Part shown: in pieces, positions 43,007 to 51,157 of the stretch
Position numbering within the stretch: position 1 is the first letter of the stretch
Layout: each line of letters begins with the position of its first letter
Assembly: GCA_021568835.1 (NCBI GenBank)
Contig: JAKGSH010000010.1
Location: forward strand, 3,906,001-3,970,000
Origin: Streptomyces sp. Tue 6430
Lineage (GTDB): Bacteria; Actinomycetota; Actinomycetes; Streptomycetales; Streptomycetaceae
Length of the DNA stretch: 64,000 nt
Reading direction: 5' to 3'
Notes under the pieces: model-generated
Told to the model about the DNA's origin: nothing
The model's database searches: none
Seen by the model: only the letters and a program-made list of their open reading frames with translations
Made by a program: the position numbers and the translations under genes

Positions 43007-44131
43007 GTGACTGAGATCGAGATCGGGCGCGGCAAGCGCGGCCGCCGGGCGTACGCATTCGACGACATCGCCGTCGTCCCCAGCCGCCGTACGCGGGACC
43101 CGAAGGAGGTCTCGATCGCCTGGCAGATCGACGCCTACCGTTTCGAGCTGCCGTTCCTGGCCGCCCCCATGGACTCCGTCGTCTCCCCGGCCACCGCGAT
43201 CCGCATCGGCGAGCTGGGCGGCCTGGGCGTGCTCAACCTCGAGGGCCTGTGGACCCGGTACGAGGACCCGCAGCCCCTGCTGGACGAGATCGCCGGGCTG
43301 CCCGCCGACCAGACGACCCGCCGGCTCCAGGAGATCTACTCCGCGCCGATCAAGGAAGAGCTGATCGGGCAGCGCCTCAAGGAGGTGCGCGACTCGGGCG
43401 TGGTCACCGCCGCCGCGCTCTCCCCGCAGCGCACGGCCCAGTTCTCCAAGGCCGTCGTCGACGCCGGCGTGGACATCTTCGTCATCCGCGGCACCACGGT
43501 CTCCGCGGAGCACGTCTCCGGCTCGCACGAGCCGCTGAACCTGAAGCAGTTCATCTACGAACTCGACGTCCCGGTCATCGTCGGCGGCTGCGCCACCTAC
43601 ACGGCGGCCCTGCACCTGATGCGCACGGGCGCGGCGGGCGTCCTCGTCGGCTTCGGCGGCGGCGCGGCGCACACCACGCGCAACGTGCTCGGCATCCAGG
43701 TCCCGATGGCGACGGCGGTGGCCGACGTCGCCGCCGCCCGCCGCGACTACATGGACGAGTCCGGCGGCCGGTACGTGCACGTGATCGCGGACGGCGGCGT
43801 CGGCTGGTCCGGCGACCTGCCCAAGGCCGTCGCCTGCGGCGCCGACGCGGTGATGATGGGCTCCCCGCTCGCGCGCGCGACCGACGCGCCCGGCCGCGGC
43901 CACCACTGGGGCATGGAGGCCGTCAACGAGGAGCTGCCGCGCGGCCAGAAGGTCGACCTCGGCACGGTCGGCACCATCGAGGAGGTCCTCACGGGCCCGT
44001 CCCACACGCCGGACGGCTCGATGAACTTCTTCGGCGCCCTGCGCCGCGCCATGTCCACCACCGGTTACAGCGAGCTGAAGGAGTTCCAGCGCGTCGAGGT
44101 GACGGTGGCGGACTCGGTGCACCGGCGGTAG
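43007..44131 (+). CDS. guaB3: GuaB3 family IMP dehydrogenase-related protein, no CBS domains
   Basis: 374 residues from GTG at 43007 (MTEIEIGRGKRGRRAYAFDDIAVVPSRRTRD). IMPDH/GMPR barrel: LAAPMDSVVSPATAIRIGELGGLGVLNLEG, VPVIVGGCATYTAALHLMRTGAAGVLVGFGGGAAHTTRNVLG, VIADGGVGWSGDLPKA, ADAVMMGSPLARA. The CBS pair is absent. In the active-site loop the catalytic Cys position is His (GGGAAHTTR, about 222), so it is not a normal IMPDH. The physiological reaction of actinobacterial GuaB3 is not settled; GMP reductase activity is known for a cyanobacterial relative. guaB-guaB3 tandem order is conserved. Confidence 0.9.
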   Translation: MTEIEIGRGKRGRRAYAFDDIAVVPSRRTRDPKEVSIAWQIDAYRFELPFLAAPMDSVVSPATAIRIGELGGLGVLNLEGLWTRYEDPQPLLDEIAGLPADQTTRRLQEIYSAPIKEELIGQRLKEVRDSGVVTAAALSPQRTAQFSKAVVDAGVDIFVIRGTTVSAEHVSGSHEPLNLKQFIYELDVPVIVGGCATYTAALHLMRTGAAGVLVGFGGGAAHTTRNVLGIQVPMATAVADVAAARRDYMDESGGRYVHVIADGGVGWSGDLPKAVACGADAVMMGSPLARATDAPGRGHHWGMEAVNEELPRGQKVDLGTVGTIEEVLTGPSHTPDGSMNFFGALRRAMSTTGYSELKEFQRVEVTVADSVHRR

Positions 44132-44154
44132 ACCGCGCGATCTCGGCATCGGCA

Positions 44155-44195
44155 GGGGCCGGTCAGCTCACCCGGGTGAGCTGACCGGCCCCTTT
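44155..44195. terminator. Strong terminator after guaB3
   Basis: A near-perfect palindrome: GGGGCCGGTCAGCTCAC with its reverse complement, about 38 bp in all, followed by TTT. It may serve both directions. Confidence 0.9.
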
Positions 44196-44541
44196 CGCAT
44201 GCCCGGACGGACGCGGGGGCGCGGGGCGCGGAGGTGTGGGGGCGTGTGGCGCGTCGAGGGGGCGCACGGTTGCCTTCGGGGGGAATCCGGGCTGGTCAGG
44301 GAGGTGCGGACGGTAGCGTCCGGATCGGCGCCCCAGTCGTGTGGGGTGCCCCCTTCCCAGGACATGGTTCCGGACCCGAGCCCTCGGGGCCCGGCCCGAT
44401 TTCCTGAACGAGCCGTCCACCGGGCCACTGAGCGGCGTCGTGGAAGGGGGCGCCCATGGGACGCCACCGCAAGCCCACCCGCTGGGACCGACTCCGTCTC
44501 CGGACGGTGCAGTGCCGGAGGAGGTGGATCTTGCGGCTTTT
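44196..44541. other. Non-coding stretch with long-range pairing potential
   Basis: No convincing gene. A 14-bp stem can form between 44344-44357 and 44442-44455 (one G-U), enclosing 84 nt, and local hairpins exist (CGGACG-GTAG-CGTCCG near 44308). Together with the duplicated element downstream this could be a structured RNA locus. Confidence 0.4.
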
Positions 44542-44736
44542 CGGATGGTGAGCGGCCGCCCCCACACACACTAGGGGCGGACACTCCGTGAACCATCAGG
44601 CGCCTGCCGCAGTGGCCACTGCGGTGGGCGCCACCTTTTTCGGATGGTGAGCGGCCGCCCCCAAACACAGTAGGGGCGGACACTCCGTGAACCATCAGGC
44701 GCCTGCCGCAGAGGCCACTGCGGTGGGCGCCACCTG
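44542..44736 (+). repeat. 99-bp tandem duplication of a folded element, possible non-coding RNA
   Basis: Unit 1 is 44542-44640 and unit 2 is 44641-44736; they differ at three internal positions, all in predicted loops. In unit 1, GATGGT (44544-44549) pairs with ACCATC (44592-44597) around a CCGCCCC/GGGGCGG hairpin (44556-44562 with 44574-44580). A second 34-bp hairpin (44599-44615 with 44616-44632, two mismatches) is followed by TTTTT, a terminator-like end. Unit 2 has the same stems but lacks the T-run. It sits between convergent genes. Confidence 0.75.
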
Positions 44737-44809
44737 TTCGTACGGTACCGGCGTGCCGTGCCGTACGCCACCAGCCTCCGGAGCCCGGGGCCGCCCCGCG
44801 CGCCCCGGC

Positions 44810-46016
44810 TCACAACCGGTGCGCCGCCCCCGTCGGTGTGGCCCCCCGTGTGTCGAGCAGCAACTGTGCCTTCACCGACAGGCCCTGGAGGTCGTACGTC
44901 CGGTGCTGCTGGAGGAGGATCGTCAGGTCGGCGTCGGCGGCGGCCTCGTACAGCGAGTCGGCGCGGGGGACCGGGCGGTCCAGGACGCTCCAGGACGGGA
45001 CGTGCGGGTCGTGGTAGCTGACGGCCGCGCCGAGTTCCATGAGGCGGATCGCGATCTCCTGGGCCGGGGTGCCCTGCTGGTCGGCGAGGTCGGCCTTGTA
45101 GGTGACGCCGAGCAGCAGCACGCGCGCGCCCCGCGCCGACTTGCCGTACTCGTTGAGGAGGGTTGCGGCGCGCTGGACGACGTAGCGGGGCATGCGGCTG
45201 TTGACCTGCTGGGCGAGTTCCACCATGCGCAGGGGGCTGCCGTGCTGGCCGGTGCGGTCCAGGGGGACGGAGTGGCCGCCGACGCCGGGTCCGGGGCGGA
45301 AGGCCTGGAAGCCGAACGGCTTGGTCTCGGCGCACCGGATGACGTCCCAGAGGTCCACCCCCAGGTCGTTGCAGAGGACGGCCATCTCGTTGACGAGGGC
45401 CATGTTGACGTGCCGGAAGTTGGTTTCCAGGAGGGTCACCGTCTCGGCTTCCCTGAGGCCACGCGCGCGTACCACCTTGTCGGTGAGACGGCCGTAGAAG
45501 GCGGCGGCGGACTCGGTGCAGGCGGGGGTGAGGCCGCCGATGACCTGCGGCGTGTTGGCGGGTGTGAAGTCGCGGCGGCCGGGGTCGACCCGGCTGGGGA
45601 GTACGCGAGGTGGAAGTCGCGGCCCGCGCGCAGCCCGGACATCTCCTCCAGGAGCGGCCGCAGGAACTCCTCGGTCGTCCCCGGGGGCACGGGCGACTCC
45701 AGGATCACGGTGGTGTGCGGGCGCAGGTGTCCGGCCAGGGTGCGGGCGGCCGCCTCCACCTGGCTCAGGTCGGGCCCGCCGTCGGCGTCGCGCGGCGCGG
45801 GGGCGCAGATGACGGCGGTGCGCACCCGGCCCAGTTCGGCCGGGTCGGTGGCGGGCCGGAAACCCCCGAGAGCATCCGGCGCAGCTCGGCGGGGCTCAGG
45901 GAACCGGGTTCGGGTCCGGTGCGGTAGCCGAGCGTGGGGATGCCGGCGGCCACGGCGGCCTGGGCCAGGGGCAGGCCGAGCGGGCCGAGTCCGATGACGG
46001 CGAGATCTGCGGGCAT
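44810..46016 (-). CDS. UDP-sugar (UDP-ManNAc/glucose-type) dehydrogenase homologue lacking the catalytic Cys (two apparent frameshifts)
   Basis: Nucleotide-sugar dehydrogenase family, about 402 residues after repair. Frame 1 from ATG 46016: MPADLAVIGLGPLGLPLAQAA, a Rossmann start with GLGPLG instead of the common GLGYVG. Frame 2 (after a break at 45863-45867): TAVICAPAPRDADGG, TVILESPVPPGTTEEFL, DFHLAYSP. Frame 3 (after a break at 45596-45599): ETNFRHVNMALVNEMAVLC, TKPFGFQAFRPGPGVGGHSVPLD, VLLLGVTYKADLADQQGTPA. Each break needs one added base. In active enzymes the loop is GGHC(I/V)P; here it is GGHSVP, so the thiohemiacetal step cannot occur as usual. Sugar and role unknown. Confidence 0.75.
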
Positions 46017-46064
46017 GGCGTGGGCCGTCCTTCCCAGTAACCGAAGCGGGACAGGTGCGCAAGC

Positions 46065-46192
46065 CCTGTGGACAGGACGGGCGAGCGCAATGTCAGACTA
46101 GGAGTAAATATGACCGATTTGTGGGATTGATCGGCTGCGTTTTCCGGTCGGCCGGCTGCGAGCAGGTGCGCTTCCGGGGAGTTGTCCACAGG
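46065..46192. promoter_or_regulatory. Inverted pair of DnaA-box-like sequences in a divergent promoter region
   Basis: TTGTCCACA (46182-46190) equals the Streptomyces DnaA box; CTGTCCACA on the other strand (46067-46075) differs at one base. The 10-bp arms CCTGTGGACA and TGTCCACAGG are exact inverse copies 108 bp apart, with AT-rich sequence between. Confidence 0.45.
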
Positions 46193-46308
46193 CTGGGGGC
46201 GAGTGGTGGCTGAACTCGGGCAACGCGGTCACCATGGGGGCAGAGGGACACGGCCGGGCCTCGCCCCGAAGGCGGTGCGGCCGACGCGACCGACAGCGGG
46301 AGGCAGCG

Positions 46309-48015
46309 GTGAGGACAGCGACACTGGGGCCGGCGCAGCGAGCCGAGTCACTTGCGGCCATGGCCGAGGGCGAGCTGGACGTGCTGGTCGTGGGAGGCGG
46401 GGTGGTCGGCGCGGGCACCGCCCTCGACGCCGTCACCCGCGGTCTGTCCACGGGGCTGGTCGAGGCGCGGGACTGGGCGTCGGGCACGTCGAGCAGGTCC
46501 AGCAAACTGATCCACGGCGGGCTGCGTTATCTGGAGATGCTCGACTTCGCCCTCGTCCGCGAGGCGCTGAAGGAGCGCGGACTGCTGCTGGAGCGGTTGG
46601 CGCCGCACCTGGTCAAGCCCGTGCCGTTCCTCTACCCGCTCCAGCACAAGGGCTGGGAGCGGCTGTACGCCGGTTCGGGCGTCGCGCTCTACGACGCGAT
46701 GTCCATGGCCCGCAGCCACGGAAGGGGCCTGCCGACCCACCGTCACCTGAGCCGCCGTCACGCCCTGCGGATCGCACCCGCCTTGAAGAAGGACGCGCTC
46801 GTCGGAGCCCTTCAGTACTACGACGCCCAGGTGGACGACGCCCGCCATGTCGCCACCCTGGTGCGCACGGCGGCGGCGTACGGCGCGAAGACCGCCAACC
46901 GCGCGCGTGTGACGGCCTTCCTGCGGGAGGGCGAGCGGGTCGTGGGCGCGCGCGTCCAGGACGCCGAGGGCGGCGGGGAGTACGAGATCCGCGCCCGTCA
47001 GGTCGTCAACGCCACGGGCGTCTGGACCGACGACACGCAGTCCATGGTGGGGGAGCGGGGACAGTTCCACGTCCGCGCCTCCAAGGGCGTCCACCTCGTC
47101 GTGCCCAAGGACCGCATCCACTCCTCCACGGGTCTCATCCTGCGCACCGAGAAGTCCGTGCTGTTCGTCATCCCCTGGGGGCGGCACTGGATCGTCGGCA
47201 CCACCGACACCGAGTGGGACCTCGACAAGGCCCACCCGGCCGCCTCCAGCGCCGACATCGACTACGTACTGGAGCACGTGAACTCCGTCCTGGCGGTGCC
47301 GCTCACCCGGGACGACGTCGAGGGCGTCTATGCCGGACTGCGCCCGCTGCTCGCCGGCGAGTCGGACGCCACCAGCAAGCTCTCCCGCGAGCACACCGTC
47401 GCCCATCCCGTGCCCGGGCTCGTCGTGGTGGCGGGCGGCAAGTACACGACGTACCGGGTGATGGCCAAGGACGCCGTCGACGCGGCGGTGCACGGCCTCG
47501 ACCTGCGGGTCGCCGAGTGCGTCACGGAGGACGTGCCGCTGCTGGGCGCGGAGGGCTACCGGGCGCTGTGGAACGCGCGGGCGCGCATCGCCGCCCGGAC
47601 CGGGCTGCACGTGGTGCGCGTCGAGCACCTGCTGAACCGGTACGGCTCGATGACCGAGGAACTCCTCGCCCTCGTCGCCGAGGACCCCACGCTCGGCGAG
47701 CCGCTCCACGCGGCCGACGACTACCTGCGCGCCGAGATCGTCTACGCCGCTTCGCACGAGGGGGCGCGGCACCTGGACGACGTGCTGACCCGGCGCACCC
47801 GCATCTCCATCGAGACCTTCGACCGGGGCACCCGCAGCGCCCGGGAGGCGGCGGAACTGATGGCGCCGGTCCTCGGCTGGGACAAGGGCCGGATCGAGCG
47901 CGAGGTCGAGCACTACGAGAAGCGGGTGGAGGCCGAGCGGGAGTCGCAACGGCAGCCCGACGACCTGACGGCGGACGCGGCGCGGCTGGGGGCGCCGGAC
48001 ATCGTGCCGCTGTGA
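46309..48015 (+). CDS. glpD: Glycerol-3-phosphate dehydrogenase (FAD)
   Basis: Membrane-associated FAD enzyme oxidising glycerol-3-phosphate to DHAP. 568 residues from GTG at 46309, seven bases after GGGAGG. FAD-binding LDVLVVGGGVVGAGTALDAVTRG (about 23-45), SSRSSKLIHGGLRYLEM, VNATGVWTDD, FVIPWGRHWIVGTTDTEWD, GVYAGLRPLL, GGKYTTYRVMAKD and the C-terminal helical domain. The glycerol regulon regulator and glpF/glpK are not nearby. Divergent from the nucleotide-sugar dehydrogenase gene with 292 bp between. Confidence 0.95.
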   Translation: MRTATLGPAQRAESLAAMAEGELDVLVVGGGVVGAGTALDAVTRGLSTGLVEARDWASGTSSRSSKLIHGGLRYLEMLDFALVREALKERGLLLERLAPHLVKPVPFLYPLQHKGWERLYAGSGVALYDAMSMARSHGRGLPTHRHLSRRHALRIAPALKKDALVGALQYYDAQVDDARHVATLVRTAAAYGAKTANRARVTAFLREGERVVGARVQDAEGGGEYEIRARQVVNATGVWTDDTQSMVGERGQFHVRASKGVHLVVPKDRIHSSTGLILRTEKSVLFVIPWGRHWIVGTTDTEWDLDKAHPAASSADIDYVLEHVNSVLAVPLTRDDVEGVYAGLRPLLAGESDATSKLSREHTVAHPVPGLVVVAGGKYTTYRVMAKDAVDAAVHGLDLRVAECVTEDVPLLGAEGYRALWNARARIAARTGLHVVRVEHLLNRYGSMTEELLALVAEDPTLGEPLHAADDYLRAEIVYAASHEGARHLDDVLTRRTRISIETFDRGTRSAREAAELMAPVLGWDKGRIEREVEHYEKRVEAERESQRQPDDLTADAARLGAPDIVPL

Positions 48016-48760
48016 GGGCTGCCCCCGCGGGATGCCGAACGCCGCGATGCGCACCCACCTCCGGCTGCCGGCCGCCCGGCCCGCCCAACCCGGCCGGGCT
48101 CGGTCCAACCCGGCCCGGCCCGGCCTGGTCTGACCCGGTCCCACCTGGCACGGTTCGCCTCGGCCCGGCTTGGCCCGGGCCGGTCCCACCTGGCCCGGCT
48201 CCACCTGACCCGGTCTCACCCGGCCCCACCCGGCCCGGCTGACCCCGACCCGCCCTACTCGGCCCAGGTGCCGGTGGCCGGGTGTCGCTCCGGCCGGCCG
48301 GTGGCGCGGCGGCCGGTATCGCCGCGATCGGGGCGGTGGCGCGTCCGCCGGTCACCGTCACCGAGGAGGGCCGGGAGCCGTCCTCGCCGGGCGGCATCCC
48401 GTACCGTCTGCCGCCCGGCGGGCGGCCCGGCCTCACTTCAGGTGCCGGTCCAGGAACCGGCATCCGTCCTCCAGTTCGAACCACGGGGTGCCGGTGTGCC
48501 CATCGTGCAGAGGGGGTGGGGAGGTCTCGCACCGGGGGCCTGAGCGGGCCTCGCGGTGGGTACCCGGTCGCCGTCGGGCTCACAGAAGGGGCTTTTCGTA
48601 CACCGGGGGGTGCCGGTTCCGCCCATTGGCCGGAGTCTGCTGCACCTTCTGGCCGAAATGCGTCGGTCCTGAGGGGTGGTGAAGGGCACCCTGGGCGTCG
48701 GGCACTTGTCGGGTAGGGGACAATGAAGGCTCTGTCAGGGCGGGTTGCATGAGGGGACGC
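48016..48760. other. 745-bp intergenic region with degenerate repeats
   Basis: From about 48060 to 48260 it is a low-complexity, decayed tandem array of CCCGGCC-type units. At 48433-48520 on the minus strand a short frame resembles a hydrolase C-terminus. The rest, 48521-48760, shows no gene and should hold the promoter of the first kinase gene. Confidence 0.6.
48433..48520 (-). pseudogene. Possible remnant of an alpha/beta hydrolase C-terminus
   Basis: The minus-strand frame ending at the stop 48433-48435 reads HDGHTGTPWFELEDGCRFLD then RHLK and stop. The HDGHTGTPW...F(L)DRHL pattern is like the C-terminal catalytic-His end of S9 peptidase or dienelactone hydrolase proteins. No upstream coding continues. 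Very short, so tentative. Confidence 0.3.
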
Positions 48761-50875
48761 ATGTCGGAGGCGGAGCGGGCGGGAGCATCCCGTCAGGACA
48801 AGAGCGCACGTCTCCTCGCCGGGCGGTACCGGCTGGGAGACGTACTCGGCCGCGGCGGCATGGGGACGGTGTGGCGAGCGGAGGACGAGACCCTCGGACG
48901 CACGGTCGCCGTCAAGGAGCTGCGGTTCCCGGGGAACATCGACGACGAGGAGAAGCGCCGGCTGATCACCCGGACGCTGCGTGAGGCCAAGGCCATCGCG
49001 CGGATCCGCAACAACAGCGCGGTGACGGTCTTCGACGTGGTCGAAGAGGACGACCGGCCGTGGATCGTGATGGAGCTCGTCGAGGGCAAGTCGCTCGCCG
49101 AGGTCATCCGCGAGGACGGAGTGCTGGAACCCCGGCGCGCGGCGGAGGTCGGACTCGCGATCCTCGACGTCCTGCGGTCGGCCCATCGCGAGGGCATCCT
49201 GCACCGCGACGTGAAGCCGTCCAACGTGCTGATCGCCGAGGACGGCCGGGTCGTGCTCACCGACTTCGGCATCGCCCAGGTCGAGGGCGACCCGTCCATC
49301 ACCTCGACCGGCATGCTCGTCGGCGCGCCCTCCTACATCTCGCCGGAGCGCGCCCGCGGCCACAAGCCCGGACCGGCGGCCGACCTGTGGTCGCTGGGCG
49401 GTCTGCTGTACGCGGCGGTCGAGGGCACACCCCCCTACGACAAGGGCTCCGCGATCGCGACGCTCACCGCGGTGATGACCGAGCCGCTGGAGGAACCGAA
49501 GAACGCGGGTCCGCTGCGGGACGTCATCTACGGCCTGCTCACCAAGGACCCGGTGCACCGGCTGGACGACGCCGGGGCGCGGGCGAAGCTCAACGCGGTG
49601 CTCCACGCGCCGGAGCCCCGGGAGGCCGAACCGGCGGACGCGACGAAGCTCGTGCCGTTGCCGATGCAGCCGGACGCCTCCCGGAGCCGGGCGGGTGCGT
49701 CCGGGGGAGAGGCGGCGGAGAAGCTGCGCGGGGCCCTGCGGTCCGTGCGGAAGGCGGCGGCCGCCGCCGGGACGGCCGGCTCGGCCGCCGCCCGCGCCAA
49801 GTCGGCCGACGCGTCCTCCGCTCCGGCCTCGCCGGGCACGCCGGAGGAGACGCGGGGCGGTGCGGCCGCCGGGGCCGTCACCTCGGCGTCGGCCGTGGCA
49901 GCCGCCAAGGCCGCGGGGACCGCCCGCGGGAGGACGACCACCACCGCGGCCTCCGCCTCCATGCCGGTGACCCGCACCACGACCGGGGCGGCCGGCGACG
50001 CCGGAGCCACGGGACAGGAGGGACGCGGGGCGAACGGGCAGCCCGCCGGACGCAGTTCGGGGTGGCCCGTGATGACGCCGCCGGACCTGCCGCCGCGGCC
50101 CGTTCCCAGGGCGCCGCTGACCGACGTGGTGCCGAAGAGGACGCTGGTGATCATCGCCGTGGTGGTGGCGCTCGCCGTCCTCGGCACGGTGCTGGCCCTC
50201 ACCCTCGGCGGTGGCGGCGACGACGCGAACGGTGCGAACGGCGCGAAGACCGGAGGCGGTTCGCAGGCCGCCGCCAGCGACAGCGCCGCCGCCGGCACCA
50301 AGGAGGACGAGAACGGCGGGACGCGGGCCGACGGCTCGGCGTCGCAGTCCGCGACGGCCGGCTCGGCCTCCGGCGACACCTCGCCCAGCAGCACCACCAC
50401 GGCCGGCGGCACCGCTTCGGGCGGCTCCGCCACCGGAGCCGGCGCGGCCGTCACGACGTACACGGGGAAACAGGGCTACTCGATCGGGCTGCCCGCCGGC
50501 TGGAAGTACCAGTCCACGAGCGCCGCGGGGGACCGTTTCGCGGGTCCCGACGGACAGAAACTGCTGGTGGCCTGGACGACCACGCCCAAGGACGACCCGG
50601 TCGCGGACTGGGAGAACCAGGAGCGCTACATGAAGCGCTCCCAGTACCAGAAGGTCCGCATAGAGGAGGTGGACTACCGCGGCTGGAACACGGCCGACTG
50701 GGAGTTCACCTACACGGAGGGCGGGACGGCGTACCGGACGATCGACCGCGGCTTCGTGGTCGACGACCATCTCGGACACGCGCTGATGTACACGGCGAAG
50801 GCCGCCGCGTGGGACGGCGATCTCCGGGTGAACACCTGGAAGACGCTCACGCAGACGTTCACGCCGAAGAAGTAG
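48761..50875 (+). CDS. Receptor-like Ser/Thr protein kinase 1 (PknB-type) with outer sensor domain
   Basis: 704 residues from ATG at 48761 (SD GAGGGGA); ATG at 48749 is possible. Kinase domain about 15-280: GRGGMGTVW, VAVKEL, catalytic HRDVKPSNVL, LTDFGIAQ, SYISPER, ADLWSLGGLLY. Then a long Ala/Ser/Thr/Gly-rich juxtamembrane region, one transmembrane helix (about 460-485), a second Ser/Thr linker, and an outer domain of about 150 residues (GYSIGLPAGWKYQST ... VDYRGWNTADWEFTYTEGG). All catalytic residues are present. First of five kinases on the same strand; the cluster corresponds to the pka kinase cluster of S. coelicolor, but I do not assign individual symbols. Confidence 0.92.
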   Translation: MSEAERAGASRQDKSARLLAGRYRLGDVLGRGGMGTVWRAEDETLGRTVAVKELRFPGNIDDEEKRRLITRTLREAKAIARIRNNSAVTVFDVVEEDDRPWIVMELVEGKSLAEVIREDGVLEPRRAAEVGLAILDVLRSAHREGILHRDVKPSNVLIAEDGRVVLTDFGIAQVEGDPSITSTGMLVGAPSYISPERARGHKPGPAADLWSLGGLLYAAVEGTPPYDKGSAIATLTAVMTEPLEEPKNAGPLRDVIYGLLTKDPVHRLDDAGARAKLNAVLHAPEPREAEPADATKLVPLPMQPDASRSRAGASGGEAAEKLRGALRSVRKAAAAAGTAGSAAARAKSADASSAPASPGTPEETRGGAAAGAVTSASAVAAAKAAGTARGRTTTTAASASMPVTRTTTGAAGDAGATGQEGRGANGQPAGRSSGWPVMTPPDLPPRPVPRAPLTDVVPKRTLVIIAVVVALAVLGTVLALTLGGGGDDANGANGAKTGGGSQAAASDSAAAGTKEDENGGTRADGSASQSATAGSASGDTSPSSTTTAGGTASGGSATGAGAAVTTYTGKQGYSIGLPAGWKYQSTSAAGDRFAGPDGQKLLVAWTTTPKDDPVADWENQERYMKRSQYQKVRIEEVDYRGWNTADWEFTYTEGGTAYRTIDRGFVVDDHLGHALMYTAKAAAWDGDLRVNTWKTLTQTFTPKK

Positions 50876-50880
50876 CGCCG

Positions 50881-50911
50881 GGCGGGGGCGGGGGCTCCGC
50901 GGCTCCCCGCC
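50881..50911 (+). terminator. GC-rich hairpin after kinase 1
   Basis: GGCGGGG and CCCCGCC flank a GGGGCTCC...GGCTCCCC inner stem right after the stop; a second hairpin (CCGAAGG...CCTTCGG, 50928-50952) follows. No U-run. Confidence 0.45.
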
Positions 50912-51157
50912 CGTGCCGGTCCGCGTCCCGAAGGTCCCTGACGGGCCTTCGGCAGGCCCTCGACAGGCCCCGAACGGCTCTGGGCGGGGTTTAGGCGCGT
51001 GAGATCTGCCATCCCCTCTTTCCGGGTTGCCTCCGGCACGTATCGTGAGTGGCTGCGGACCGTGAGCAGCCGGCTGTCCGGCTGAATCCGGCTTGATCCG
51101 GCTGGAACGGCCCGCGGGACGAACGGATCTGACCGACCGGCCGGCCGGGGAGGCATC

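Noticed and set aside
44199..44591. Plus-strand ORFs in the interval after guaB3 as genes
   Set aside because: No ribosome-binding site, low-complexity Pro/Gly/Arg translation, overlap with hairpin elements; non-coding is the better reading.
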